Notes under the pieces: model-generated
What the model was told of the DNA's origin: nothing
Databases searched by the model: none
The model's input: the letters and a program-made list of their open reading frames with translations, nothing else
In this document: positions 1-9,329 of the stretch, piece by piece
Position numbering within the stretch: position 1 is the stretch's first letter
Layout of the letters: each line of letters starts with the position of its first letter
Position numbers and translations under genes: made by a program
Assembly: GCA_947627355.1 (NCBI GenBank)
Contig: CANQVX010000001.1
Location: 1 to 64,000, forward strand
Length of the DNA stretch: 64,000 nucleotides
Source: an uncultured Bacilli bacterium
GTDB lineage: Bacteria; Bacillota_I; Bacilli_A; RFN20; CAG-631
Reading direction: 5' to 3'

Positions 1-132
1 ACTACTATTAGTTGATGATTGAGTTGATGAACTCGATGAATGTTTTTCTTTATCAGGTCCACAAGCAGAGAGTGCACTCATGCTCAAAAGACCTAAAAGG
101 CAAAATAATGCCATTTTAGATTTAAATTTCAT
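1..132 (-). CDS. Lipoprotein, N-terminal part only (runs off the window)
   Basis: Only the first 44 codons are present, read from ATG at 132 to the window edge. The protein starts with a Lys-containing n-region and a hydrophobic stretch. A lipobox LSAC follows at residues 21-24 and predicts cleavage before Cys24 and lipid anchoring on the outer face of the membrane. After the Cys comes a low-complexity Ser/Thr/Asn-rich linker (HSSSSSTQSSTNSS), usual for Gram-positive lipoproteins such as solute-binding proteins. An AAGGAATG ribosome site lies about 10 nt upstream. The function cannot be told from this fragment. Confidence 0.8.
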   Translation of the reverse strand, partial: MKFKSKMALFCLLGLLSMSALSACGPDKEKHSSSSSTQSSTNSS

Positions 133-193
133 ATATTTGTTTTCATTCCTTTCTTAATTTAATTCAATTAAATCTAAATCAAATTAAGAAAGA

Positions 194-697
194 TTAACAA
201 TTCATCACTACTAAAGTGTCTTTATCATTATTTTCAATTTCATGTGATTCGACCGATAAAAATAGAGTCATTTGTTCAATTAAATGAGCAGATGCACCAC
301 TAAAATCATAAAAAGTAATTTGAGGACGCCATTTATCAGTCATAAATGAGAAATTGATATTAATCAAGATAAGTAAAAGAGTGCCAATCAAAGCACAGAT
401 AAAAAATCCTGAAAAACTAAAAATTGTCGTTAGAAAGTATAAAAATGAACGAATTGGAATAATATTATCAATAAAGTTAAAAACCATTCTTATGGCTTCA
501 ACATCTGTGTTGGTTAAAATAAATAAACCAGAAATAGTTAAAGACATAACAAAGGCAATAGCTAAATATATTTTTCTTAAAAATCTTCTTTTAAAATTGA
601 AAAAGTAACCAAATGCTGCAATAACAAGGATAGCAAAAGCACTAAGACAAAAGATAACTTCGTTTTGTGTTAAATAATCTATAACCTTTTGTATCAT
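194..697 (-). CDS. Small membrane protein of unknown function
   Basis: I do not recognise this 167-residue protein. It shows about three hydrophobic segments (roughly residues 15-32, 45-62 and 85-112) and a polar C-terminal tail of about 45 residues, so it is probably an integral membrane protein with a cytoplasmic or surface tail. The start at 697 was preferred over an in-frame start 24 nt upstream because a GGGGGG ribosome site sits about 5 nt before this ATG. It lies between a lipoprotein gene on the same strand and a divergent ABC exporter. No enzymatic motif is visible. Confidence 0.7.
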   Translation of the reverse strand: MIQKVIDYLTQNEVIFCLSAFAILVIAAFGYFFNFKRRFLRKIYLAIAFVMSLTISGLFILTNTDVEAIRMVFNFIDNIIPIRSFLYFLTTIFSFSGFFICALIGTLLLILININFSFMTDKWRPQITFYDFSGASAHLIEQMTLFLSVESHEIENNDKDTLVVMNC

Positions 698-918
698 GCT
701 ATCCCCCCTTGCTTTCAACAAGTTAATTTTATCACACTATTTTTAAATTGCAATAATCAAGAACTGGAAAAATAAGACACCCTTTTATAATGTAATTATA
801 AAAAACTAAAAAAAGCAATTGACTTTAACTTACCTTGATATTAAAATTACATGTGTGACTTTTGAAAAGGAAAGGGCTGAAATATGCCTTTTTTCTATAC
901 ATAAGAAGGAGGGAAAAT

Positions 919-2658
919 ATGAAAGAATTATTATCATGTCTTGGCAAGTATAAGAAATACGCCATATTGGCTCCTCTTTTTGTTGCTCTTGAAGTTATCG
1001 GTGAAGTTGCTATTCCATATTTAATGGAAATCATTGTTGATAGAGGTATTGGTGATGGTTCATTCCCATCTAATATGAAAATAGTTGTTAACACTGGTAT
1101 CTTAATGGCTGTTATTGCGATTCTATCGTTAATTTTTGGTATTTTGTCTGGTAAGTTTGCCGTTAAAGCTTCTACTGGATTTGCAGCTGGTATAAGAACA
1201 AAACAAATGGAAAAGATTCAAGGCTTTTCAGCAGCTAATATGGATAAATATTCGACAGCATCTTTAATTACTCGTTTAACTAAAGATGTAACTAATATTC
1301 AAATGGCTTTCCAATCAATCATTAGAATGTGTGTTAGAGCACCATTAATGATGATTTTCTCAACAATTATGGCCTTTACATTGAATTCTAGTTTAGCGTT
1401 GATGTTTTTAATTGCTATTCCTGTTTTAGGTATTTCTTTATTTGTTATTGCTCGTACAGCTTATCCAAGATTCAACTTAATGTTAAGAGAATACGATGAA
1501 ATGGAAGAAACCATTCAAAGCAACTTAATTTCAATTCGTACTGTTAAAGCTTTTGTTCGTAAAGATTTTGAATGTAATAAATTTAATAAATCATCTGATG
1601 AAGTTAATCAAGCTTCCCTTAGAGCTGAAAAGGTATTGTTATTCAACAACCCTATTATGCAATTTGTAACATATTTATGTATGTTACTAGCTGCTTATTT
1701 TGGTGCTCATTTAATCGTTAGTGCTACTATGAAAACTGGTGAACTAATGGGCTTTATTAACTACATTCAACAAATATTATTTTCACTTATGATGGTTTCA
1801 ATGGCAGGTGTTATGATTGTTATGTCATCATCTTCATTTAAACGTATTAACGAAGTGCTTAAAGAAAAACCAGCAATTGTTGATAATTTAGATTCAACTA
1901 TTCAATTAGAAGATGCTTCAATTGAATTTAAAAATGTTAACTTCAGTTATTCTAAAAACTTAGATAAATCAGTTTTAAATAACATTAACCTTAGAATTGA
2001 ACCAGGTGAAACCATTGGTATCATTGGTGGTACTGGTTCATCTAAATCAACACTTGTTCAATTAATTGCTAGATTGTATGATACAACTACTGGTGAAGTA
2101 ATTGTAGGTAAACATAATGTTAAAGAATATAAACTAGAAACATTAAGAAACGCTGTTTCAATGGTATTACAAAAGAATGTCTTGTTTAGTGGTACTATTA
2201 AAGAAAACCTTAAATGGGGTAACGAACATGCTAGTGATGAAGAAATCATTCAAGCATGTAAAGATGCTCAAGCCCATGACTTTATAATGTCTTTTCCTAA
2301 TAAGTATGAAACTGAATTAGGTCAAGGTGGGGTAAATGTCTCGGGTGGTCAAAAACAAAGATTATGTATTGCTAGAGCCTTAATTAAGAAACCTCAAATT
2401 ATTATTCTTGATGATTCTACAAGTGCTGTTGATACTGCAACTGATAGTAAAATTAGAGCGGCTTTTAGAAAGAATCTAAAAGATACTACTACTTTAATTA
2501 TTGCTCAACGTATTACTTCTGTTTATGATGCTGATCGCATCATTGTTATGGATAAGGGTAATATTGTTGATATTGGAACTCATGATAGTTTACTTAAATC
2601 ATGTTCTATTTATCAAGAAGTGTATACATCACAACAAAAAGGAGTGATGGAACAATGA
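919..2658 (+). CDS. ABC exporter half-transporter with degenerate nucleotide site
   Basis: A 579-residue type IV (multidrug/lipid exporter-like) ABC half-transporter: an N-terminal six-helix membrane domain (about residues 10-300) followed by an ATPase domain. The Walker A near residue 371 reads GGTGSSKST, with Ser where the family has Gly before the Lys. The signature VSGGQ near 473 is canonical. Walker B near 494 ends LDD rather than LDE, so the catalytic Glu is Asp, as in the degenerate half of heterodimeric exporters such as TM287/288 or BmrCD. The start at 919 follows AAGGAGGG. The stop overlaps the start of the next gene (ATGA), so both halves are probably made in equal amounts. The substrate is unknown. 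Confidence 0.9.
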   Translation: MKELLSCLGKYKKYAILAPLFVALEVIGEVAIPYLMEIIVDRGIGDGSFPSNMKIVVNTGILMAVIAILSLIFGILSGKFAVKASTGFAAGIRTKQMEKIQGFSAANMDKYSTASLITRLTKDVTNIQMAFQSIIRMCVRAPLMMIFSTIMAFTLNSSLALMFLIAIPVLGISLFVIARTAYPRFNLMLREYDEMEETIQSNLISIRTVKAFVRKDFECNKFNKSSDEVNQASLRAEKVLLFNNPIMQFVTYLCMLLAAYFGAHLIVSATMKTGELMGFINYIQQILFSLMMVSMAGVMIVMSSSSFKRINEVLKEKPAIVDNLDSTIQLEDASIEFKNVNFSYSKNLDKSVLNNINLRIEPGETIGIIGGTGSSKSTLVQLIARLYDTTTGEVIVGKHNVKEYKLETLRNAVSMVLQKNVLFSGTIKENLKWGNEHASDEEIIQACKDAQAHDFIMSFPNKYETELGQGGVNVSGGQKQRLCIARALIKKPQIIILDDSTSAVDTATDSKIRAAFRKNLKDTTTLIIAQRITSVYDADRIIVMDKGNIVDIGTHDSLLKSCSIYQEVYTSQQKGVMEQ

Positions 2659-4577
2659 GTGCAAATAGTAGAAATATGAAAATGAACAATGGATCATTTA
2701 GACGTAACAAACCGCAAAACATTCGTCATACCATTGGTCGTTTATTCCATTACTTAAATCGATATAAAATTCGTTTAGCTTTAGTTGTTTTATTTGTTTT
2801 ACTTTCATGTCTTGCTAACGTTGCTGGTGTTTATTTCTTAAAAATCTTAATTGATGATTTCATTACACCAATTGTTAATAAGACAAAACAATGGGGCGAT
2901 TTTGTTAATGCTATCATTATGATGGCCATTATTTATGCTATAGGTATTATCTCTACTTATATGTATAATCGTTTAATGATGACTGTTTCCTTGAATGTTT
3001 TAAACAACATTCGAAAAGATATGTTTGTTAACATGCAAGACTTACCTATTTCTTTCTTTGATAAGAATCCTCATGGTGAAATCATGTCAACCTTTAATAA
3101 CGATGTTGATGCTATTAGAGAAATGTTAAGTCAAGGTGTTCCTCAAATCATTAACTCAATTATAACTATTGTTGCTGTCTTTACAGCCATGATGATCTTA
3201 AGTTGGCGGCTTACTTTATTTGTTATTGTAATGCTAGCTATTATGATAACTTTAGTAAAAGTTATTGGCGCTCGTTCTCGAAGATATTTCCAAAAACAAC
3301 AAGCAGCTATTAGTAAAACTAATGGTTATATCGAAGAAATGATTGAAGGACAAAAAGTTGTAAAAGTATTTTGTCGAGAAGAAAGAATCTTAAATGATTT
3401 TGAATCTTACAATGAAAACTTAAGAAATTCATCATATCTTGCTAACTCATATGCCATTGTTTTATTCCCTATCATGGGTAACTTATCATATTTGCTTTAT
3501 GTAATCACTGCTATTATTGGTGCTTATATGGCAATTCATAGCATTGGTGGTTTAAGCCCTGCTTATGTTGGAACTTTAGCAGCCTTCTTACAATTCACTC
3601 GTTCATTTGGTCAACCTATCAACCAATTATCACAACAATTTAACTCAATCTTTATGGCTCTTGCTGGAGCCGAAAGAGTATTTGCTATCATTGATGAACA
3701 AAAAGAAATTGATGATGGTTATGTAATGCTTGTAAACGTTACTAAAGATAAAGATGGTAAATTCGTTGAATCAACTAAAAGAACTGGTATGTGGGCATGG
3801 AAACATTATCATCATGAAACTAATACTGTTGATTATGTTGAACTTAAAGGTGATGTTGTCTTTGAAGATGTAACATTTGGTTATGTACCTGAAAAGATAA
3901 TCTTAAAGGACTTGAATTTATATGCTAGACCTGGTCAAAAGATTGCTTTTGTTGGTTCAACTGGAGCTGGTAAAACAACTATTACAAACCTAATTAACAG
4001 ATTTTATGAAATTCAAAGTGGTAAGATACGTTATGATGGAATTAATGTCTCTAAAATCAAAAAAGATGACTTAAGAAGATCACTTGCAATGGTTTTACAA
4101 GATACCCATTTATTTACTGGAACTGTTCGTGAAAACATCCGTTATGGTAAACTAGATGCTACTGATAAAGAAGTTGAAGAAGCAGCAAAAATCGCTAATG
4201 CTCATGACTTTATCATGAAGCTTCCACAAGGTTATGATACTATTTTAACTTCTGATGGAGCTAACTTAAGTCAAGGACAAAGACAATTGTTGTCAATTGC
4301 TAGAGCCGCTGTGGCTAATCCTCCAGTATTAATTCTAGATGAAGCTACATCTAGTATTGATACTAGAACTGAAGCCTTGATTGAACAAGGTATGGATAAA
4401 CTAATGCATGGAAGAACGGTATTTGTAATTGCTCATAGATTATCAACTGTTAGAAATGCTGATGCAATCATGGTTCTTGAAAATGGTAAGATCATTGAAA
4501 GAGGAAATCATGAATCACTGATTGCTCAAAAAGGTAAATATTATCAATTATATACCGGTGTTGTTGAATTAGACTAA
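2655..4577 (+). CDS. ABC exporter half-transporter, partner with catalytic ATPase
   Basis: A 640-residue partner of the preceding gene, translationally coupled by a 4-nt overlap, with a GGAG site inside the upstream gene. A short hydrophilic N-terminal extension (about 35 residues) precedes six membrane helices and the ATPase domain. Walker A near residue 433 is canonical (GSTGAGKTT). Walker B (LILDEATSS, near 558) keeps the catalytic Glu. The signature is LSQGQ rather than LSGGQ. With the upstream subunit this gives one competent and one degenerate ATP site, typical of heterodimeric multidrug exporters. An insertion of about 35 residues rich in Trp and charged residues lies just before the ATPase domain (about 360-400). 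A terminator follows at 4581. Confidence 0.9.
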   Translation: MSANSRNMKMNNGSFRRNKPQNIRHTIGRLFHYLNRYKIRLALVVLFVLLSCLANVAGVYFLKILIDDFITPIVNKTKQWGDFVNAIIMMAIIYAIGIISTYMYNRLMMTVSLNVLNNIRKDMFVNMQDLPISFFDKNPHGEIMSTFNNDVDAIREMLSQGVPQIINSIITIVAVFTAMMILSWRLTLFVIVMLAIMITLVKVIGARSRRYFQKQQAAISKTNGYIEEMIEGQKVVKVFCREERILNDFESYNENLRNSSYLANSYAIVLFPIMGNLSYLLYVITAIIGAYMAIHSIGGLSPAYVGTLAAFLQFTRSFGQPINQLSQQFNSIFMALAGAERVFAIIDEQKEIDDGYVMLVNVTKDKDGKFVESTKRTGMWAWKHYHHETNTVDYVELKGDVVFEDVTFGYVPEKIILKDLNLYARPGQKIAFVGSTGAGKTTITNLINRFYEIQSGKIRYDGINVSKIKKDDLRRSLAMVLQDTHLFTGTVRENIRYGKLDATDKEVEEAAKIANAHDFIMKLPQGYDTILTSDGANLSQGQRQLLSIARAAVANPPVLILDEATSSIDTRTEALIEQGMDKLMHGRTVFVIAHRLSTVRNADAIMVLENGKIIERGNHESLIAQKGKYYQLYTGVVELD

Positions 4578-4580
4578 TCA

Positions 4581-4607
4581 AAAAGCCACTCATCAAGGGT
4601 GGCTTTT
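4581..4607. terminator. Bidirectional intrinsic terminator
   Basis: AAAAGCCAC pairs with GTGGCTTTT, giving an inverted repeat with A-runs and T-runs on both sides. It lies between the convergent ABC exporter operon and the esterase gene and can serve both strands. Confidence 0.8.
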
Positions 4608-4614
4608 CTAGTAT

Positions 4615-5439
4615 TTAGAATTCTTCTTTAACAAACTTTAGGCAGAGTTTTATCCAGATTTCTGTTTGCTTTACAACACAGGCGTGATAATTAACTGGTT
4701 CTGTCATATGATTGGCTAGTGATATTCCATGTGGACCATTTGGAAAGATATGAAGTTCATATGGAACTTTTTTATTAGTTAAAGCATTTACTAATAATAA
4801 TGTGTTTTGAACTGGCACTGTATCATCAAAGCAAGTATGCCATACAAATGTTTTAGGAAAGTTTTCAGTAACTAAGTCTTCTACTGAACATTTCTTAATT
4901 AATTCTTCATCATTATGAGTGAAGTTTTCAGTTGTAAGCCAATGGCCTATTGGTTTCATAGAAATAACTGGATAACCTAAGATACAACCATTAACTTTGA
5001 TATCATCATTAGTTACCTTTAAAGCTTTAGCATATTCTTTTACATGCCATGAAGCAGCAGTTAAAGCTGCTAAATGACCGCCAGCAGAAAAGCCCATAAC
5101 AATGATTTTATTTTCATCAACATTATATTTATCTTTATATTTTCTAAGGTAAGCAACAGCAGCTAAAGCTTCAAGTAATGGAGTTGGATATAAAGCCTTT
5201 TCTTTACCACAAGAATATTTTAAAACAAATGTGTTAACATCATTTTGTAAGAATTGTAAGGCTACTGGTTCGGCTTCTCTTTCACTTGTAAATTCATAGC
5301 CACCACCAGGATAAACTACAATACTTTTTCTTTTTCTATTTTTATCAATTTCATCATAATTGCTAGGACAATAGCATTCTAAAGTAACATCATACTTCAA
5401 TGGAAAATAATCTTTTAAATTCACGATTTCATGAATCAT
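4615..5439 (-). CDS. Alpha/beta hydrolase, acetyl esterase family
   Basis: A 274-residue alpha/beta hydrolase of the BD-FAE / acetylxylan-esterase-like group. It has an oxyanion-hole motif PGGGY near residue 45, a nucleophile elbow GFSAGGH near 117, an acid in CFDDTVP near 208 and a His in GPHG near 240, so the Ser-Asp-His triad is complete. There is no signal peptide, so it should act in the cytoplasm, probably removing acetyl groups from sugars or short esters. The start follows AAAGGTG. It is a single gene, divergent from the DNA glycosylase gene. The substrate is not predictable from sequence. Confidence 0.85.
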   Translation of the reverse strand: MIHEIVNLKDYFPLKYDVTLECYCPSNYDEIDKNRKRKSIVVYPGGGYEFTSEREAEPVALQFLQNDVNTFVLKYSCGKEKALYPTPLLEALAAVAYLRKYKDKYNVDENKIIVMGFSAGGHLAALTAASWHVKEYAKALKVTNDDIKVNGCILGYPVISMKPIGHWLTTENFTHNDEELIKKCSVEDLVTENFPKTFVWHTCFDDTVPVQNTLLLVNALTNKKVPYELHIFPNGPHGISLANHMTEPVNYHACVVKQTEIWIKLCLKFVKEEF

Positions 5440-5567
5440 TTTTGTTTCACCTTTACTTTCAAATTACGTCAATAATATAGCATGAATTGCTATCTTTTAC
5501 AATCTTTACTACTTGTTTTAATCGACAAATTAACGCATAATAAGATTAACAGATTCGAGGTGGAATT

Positions 5568-6065
5568 ATGATAAATCGTCGAGTAGTTCAGCCATTTAGT
5601 CCTATCTATGATAAAGATAGTAAAATACTAATTCTTGGAAGTTTTCCATCCGAAATATCAAGAAGAAATAGATTTTACTATACTAATCCTAATAATCGGT
5701 TTTGGAAAGTATTAGATACCATTTTAAACGAATCTTTTTATGATGTTTCAACTGAAACTAAAATAGAATTACTTAAAAAACATAACATATCTTTATTTGA
5801 TATAGTCTATTCTTGTATGATTACTGGTTCTAGTGATAAAGATATCAAAAATGTTGTTTTTGCCGACATTTATGCTATTTTAAACAATTCAAATGTTAAA
5901 CATATTTTCTTAAATGGTAAAACAGCCTACAAATTATTTTTAGAAAAATATCCTGAACTTAAAGATAAATGTAGTTATTTACCATCAACATCTAGTGCTA
6001 ATGCTAGATATCGCTTAAAAGATTTAATAAAAAAATGGGAAATTATTAAAAACTATTTGCAATAA
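5568..6065 (+). CDS. Hypoxanthine-DNA glycosylase (uracil-DNA glycosylase superfamily, family 6)
   Basis: A 165-residue protein matching the hypoxanthine-DNA glycosylase family. Near the N-terminus it has ILGSFPS and then YYTNPNNRFW, the family's active-site strand and Asn-containing loop. Near the C-terminus LPSTSSANARY matches the DNA-intercalation loop region. The family removes deaminated adenine (hypoxanthine) from DNA for base-excision repair. The length is normal for the family. The start follows GAGGTGG. It is a single gene with no terminator hairpin obvious before the next gene. Confidence 0.85.
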   Translation: MINRRVVQPFSPIYDKDSKILILGSFPSEISRRNRFYYTNPNNRFWKVLDTILNESFYDVSTETKIELLKKHNISLFDIVYSCMITGSSDKDIKNVVFADIYAILNNSNVKHIFLNGKTAYKLFLEKYPELKDKCSYLPSTSSANARYRLKDLIKKWEIIKNYLQ

Positions 6066-6178
6066 TTTTGAATTTTTTTATAAATATTTATAAAAAAGTA
6101 TTTATTTTGCATACCATTTTGTATTATTATATGTAGTGGTAGTCAGAATTTTATTCGTTATGAGTTGGGAGTGATAGA

Positions 6179-6958
6179 ATGCTAGAAGATTTTTTAAGCA
6201 TGGTGCCATTCTTAAAGGTTAATGTGACTGCAATACTAGATTATGTTTTTGGAGCCATTTTTGCAATTACTGCTTTAGCTTTAGCTTTTAAATATTTCAA
6301 ATATTCGGCTAAGGTTTTATTAATAGCTGTTGCAATTTTGATTGTATTAACCTTAAGTTACATCTTTAAATTACCATTTGTTAGATTGGTTTTATGTGCA
6401 ATTGGTATCGTGTATGCTATTATTTTATTAATGAGCCTTGATAAAAGTACCAAAGAAAACTTTGTACTTCAACATAAAAAAACAAAGAAAGTGGCTACAA
6501 CAGAATTAGAAGTTAGTGAAAAAGAAGCTTTAATCGCTAAATTATCAAAAACAGTATTTGATTTATCTGCTTCTAAAACTGGTGCTCTAATAACCTTACA
6601 AATGGAAAATGATTTAACTCCATATCTAAAGACTTCAGGTGTTAGAGTTGATGCTCCTGTCAGTGCTGAATTACTAGAAACCATCTTTGTTAACAAAACA
6701 CCACTTCATGATGGTGCTGTTATCATCCATGGTAATTATATTGTTGCTGCAGCTGTCTTTTATCAACCAACACAACAACCATTAACTGGTAAATATGGTT
6801 CAAGACATAGAGCAGCAATTGGTATTAGTGAAGTTTGTGATGCCTTAACAATAGTAGTTTCTGAAGAAACTGGAAAAGTATCATTTGCTTTTAAGGGCGA
6901 ATTAATTCCAGTACCTGTAGCAAACTTTGCAAATGCATTAAAGAGTTATTTTAAATAA
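6179..6958 (+). CDS. cdaA: Diadenylate cyclase CdaA (c-di-AMP synthase)
   Basis: A 259-residue membrane-bound diadenylate cyclase that makes c-di-AMP from two ATP. Three N-terminal hydrophobic segments (about 20-40, 45-62 and 65-82) are followed by the DAC domain with the catalytic motifs LHDGA (near residue 175) and RHRAA (near 207), both intact. In most Firmicutes cdaA is followed by cdaR and glmM. Here it stands alone with its own terminator, so the usual regulator gene is not linked. The start follows GGGAGTGA. c-di-AMP controls K+ and osmolyte balance and wall homeostasis in this phylum. Confidence 0.92.
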   Translation: MLEDFLSMVPFLKVNVTAILDYVFGAIFAITALALAFKYFKYSAKVLLIAVAILIVLTLSYIFKLPFVRLVLCAIGIVYAIILLMSLDKSTKENFVLQHKKTKKVATTELEVSEKEALIAKLSKTVFDLSASKTGALITLQMENDLTPYLKTSGVRVDAPVSAELLETIFVNKTPLHDGAVIIHGNYIVAAAVFYQPTQQPLTGKYGSRHRAAIGISEVCDALTIVVSEETGKVSFAFKGELIPVPVANFANALKSYFK

Positions 6959-6971
6959 AAATTTGAATTAT

Positions 6972-7004
6972 AAAAGGTGGTTGATTTTGTCAACCACCTT
7001 TTTA
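6972..7004. terminator. Bidirectional intrinsic terminator
   Basis: AAAGGTGGTTGA pairs with TCAACCACCTTT, followed by T-rich sequence on both strands. It is placed between convergent cdaA and the thioredoxin-like lipoprotein gene. Confidence 0.85.
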
Positions 7005-7946
7005 TTATAGTTTAGCGATTTGATTATCAAGCCAAGTTGTAACTGCATTATCATAAGCTTGTAAATGTTCTTCTTCAGTTAATGTTTGGCCTATCAATTC
7101 TTCTAGATAAGATTTAGTTATAACACCATTTTCATCTTTTTTATCATTATAGTAACAAAACCAATCAGCCACTCCAGTATTATCATAATATTGAAGCATT
7201 GGAACACAATGCCAATTTTCATTAAAGTTATATTTAGCACAGAAAGCATTCCAAGCAGCTAATCTATCAGCATATCCTTCTGATTCAGAAGAACCGATAT
7301 TAATATAATCATTTACTTCAACATAATACATAATCTTACCATTCATTTTATCAACTAAATAATTCTTTAATACTCTACTGTTTAACTTAGCACAATCACC
7401 ACATAAATACCAACCAAAGTAAACTAACATCTTTTCTTTAGCTGTTATTTTAGCATCTAAATCTTCAAGTGATATAGTAAATTTTGTCGGTAAATACGTA
7501 TATTTATTTAAAAACTTAGCTAAGCCATCTTTAGTTTTAAACATATCTAGGTTTGAATCATATACTTGTTTTTTAACAATTTTTCCTTCAACAATTACAT
7601 ATAATGTTGGGGTGTATCTAACATTTAATTTGTCTTTATACGCTGTTGATGATAATTCTCTTTGTTCTAATTGATAAATAACTGATTCAGTTTCTAAAAT
7701 AAATGGATTTAAAGCATCGCTTCTAAATGATCTACATGAACCACAAGTGCTTGAATGAACCATTAAAACAAAACTATCTTTATTTTCCATCTTGTTATCA
7801 AATTGAATAGCAGTTAATTCATCAGCAGAATTAATATTAACTTCGCCTTCAAGCATAAACTTATCGCCTTCATAGGCTTTTTCTTTTTTACTACATCCTG
7901 GCATGAAAGCAAGTGCCATAGCTAAAAATAAAAATCCCTTTTTCAT
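7005..7946 (-). CDS. Lipoprotein with two thioredoxin-like domains
   Basis: A 313-residue predicted lipoprotein. The signal peptide has lipobox MPGC (Cys18). The mature part shows two thioredoxin-fold segments. The first has TCGSC near residue 68 and the second LCGDC near 181, both CxxC redox motifs, so the protein probably handles disulfides or thiols outside the membrane. A third conserved-looking Cys lies in FNENWHC near 247. Tandem extracytoplasmic thioredoxin domains suggest a disulfide reductase or adhesion-repair role, but the partner is unknown. It lies just upstream of fmt on the plus map but is separately transcribed on the minus strand. Confidence 0.8.
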   Translation of the reverse strand: MKKGFLFLAMALAFMPGCSKKEKAYEGDKFMLEGEVNINSADELTAIQFDNKMENKDSFVLMVHSSTCGSCRSFRSDALNPFILETESVIYQLEQRELSSTAYKDKLNVRYTPTLYVIVEGKIVKKQVYDSNLDMFKTKDGLAKFLNKYTYLPTKFTISLEDLDAKITAKEKMLVYFGWYLCGDCAKLNSRVLKNYLVDKMNGKIMYYVEVNDYINIGSSESEGYADRLAAWNAFCAKYNFNENWHCVPMLQYYDNTGVADWFCYYNDKKDENGVITKSYLEELIGQTLTEEEHLQAYDNAVTTWLDNQIAKL

Positions 7947-8001
7947 TTTATTTGCTCCTTTTATTAAAAAAATTATAGAATAATATTATTTATATTTCAA
8001 T

Positions 8002-8934
8002 TTAGTTTAATATTTTAGTCTCTTTCCATTGTTGACCATTGATAAAATCAATAGCAGACATCATTTTCTTTCCTTCTAGTTGAACTAATAGAATTTCAAG
8101 ATAACCATCTTTACAACGAACATATAACTTTTTGTTTTCTTTTTTTAGGGTTCCACAGATATTATCATCAAGAGCTAAATTAGAATAACAAGTCTTATAT
8201 ATTTTAAAACTCTTGTTATTTAAATAAGCATAAGCACCAGGAACTAAACTAAGACCACGAATTAAATTATGAACTTCTTTACAAGTTTTATTAAAATCTA
8301 TTTTTTCTTCTTCACGAGTGATGTTATAAGCATATGTCACTTCATTTTCATCTTGACTTATTCCAGCATTAGATTTATCAATGATTGAAGGTAAAGTTTC
8401 AAGTAATAAATCTCTACCTAAATATTGTAATTTGTCGAACAAATCGGTCATATTTATTTCATCATCAATGATAAATTCTTTTTTAGCATACATCTTACCA
8501 GCATCCATTTGTTTAACCATTTGCATGATAGTAACACCTGTCTTACTATCACCATTTATTAATGCTCGATGAATAGGAGCTCCTCCTCTAAGTTTTGGAA
8601 GTAAGGAAGCATGAACATTAATATTATTGATTTTAGCTATATCTAATACTTTTTGAGGAAGTATTTGACCATAAGCACAAGTGATAAGTAAATCAGGGGC
8701 TAGGTCAATTAAAAACTCATAATCATCTTTAAGTCTTTCAGGTTGATAAACTTTAAGATTATAAGACATAGCTAATTCTTTAACTGGTGTTGGTGATTTT
8801 TCTTTGTTTTTACCGACAAATTTATCGGGTTGAGTGACAACACCAACAACATTATAATTATTATCTAATAAGCCTTTTAGTATAGTTGCAGCAAATAAAG
8901 GTGTGCCTAAAAAGACAATCCGCACTTGATTCAT
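8002..8934 (-). CDS. fmt: Methionyl-tRNA formyltransferase
   Basis: A 310-residue enzyme that formylates Met-tRNA for translation initiation with 10-formyl-THF. It has the formyltransferase N-terminal domain with FLGTP near the start and the active-site segment NVHASLLPKLRGGAP near residue 106, where Asn and His are catalytic. The essential Asp is in KQMDAGK near 144. A C-terminal OB-like domain binds tRNA. The length is normal. GGGTGAT precedes the start. It is not linked to def or priA here, unlike many Firmicutes. Confidence 0.95.
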   Translation of the reverse strand: MNQVRIVFLGTPLFAATILKGLLDNNYNVVGVVTQPDKFVGKNKEKSPTPVKELAMSYNLKVYQPERLKDDYEFLIDLAPDLLITCAYGQILPQKVLDIAKINNINVHASLLPKLRGGAPIHRALINGDSKTGVTIMQMVKQMDAGKMYAKKEFIIDDEINMTDLFDKLQYLGRDLLLETLPSIIDKSNAGISQDENEVTYAYNITREEEKIDFNKTCKEVHNLIRGLSLVPGAYAYLNNKSFKIYKTCYSNLALDDNICGTLKKENKKLYVRCKDGYLEILLVQLEGKKMMSAIDFINGQQWKETKILN

Positions 8935-8977
8935 TATATCACCCGCTTTACTTCCATTATTATACTATAAAAAATGC

Positions 8978-9274
8978 TTAGGAAACTATTTTTTTAATGA
9001 TTTTTTTAATAAAATTGAAAAACTTTTGAAATAAACCAGTTATTTTATTACTAATACTCGCATTTAAAGCACTTAGTTTATTACCTTCATATTCTTTACT
9101 TACTTCATAATCAATATTGCCATCAGGAATTAGATTACCACCTGAGACAGTTGCATCAAATTCACTTATTTCATGATCAATTCTATTAGTTGTGGTATCA
9201 TTTCCAAACACTAGACAACAAAACAAAACACCTAAAAGAATAATACACAAATAAAAATAAGGTCTTTTTTTCAT
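8978..9274 (-). CDS. Small membrane-anchored protein downstream of gpr, unknown
   Basis: A 98-residue protein that I do not recognise. One N-terminal hydrophobic helix (about residues 6-24) could anchor it with the rest outside. The C-terminus is a short amphipathic Lys/Phe-rich segment (KFFNFIKKIIKKIVS) that may lie on a membrane. It follows gpr by 55 nt on the same strand, the place where spoIIP sits in Bacillus, but it lacks SpoIIP length and motifs. A sporulation role is only an inference from position. A GGAG site precedes the start. Confidence 0.55.
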   Translation of the reverse strand: MKKRPYFYLCIILLGVLFCCLVFGNDTTTNRIDHEISEFDATVSGGNLIPDGNIDYEVSKEYEGNKLSALNASISNKITGLFQKFFNFIKKIIKKIVS

Positions 9275-9329
9275 ATAGTTTTTCTCCAGTGTGCTTATTT
9301 TAATTTATAAAAATCACTGATTTTGTCGA

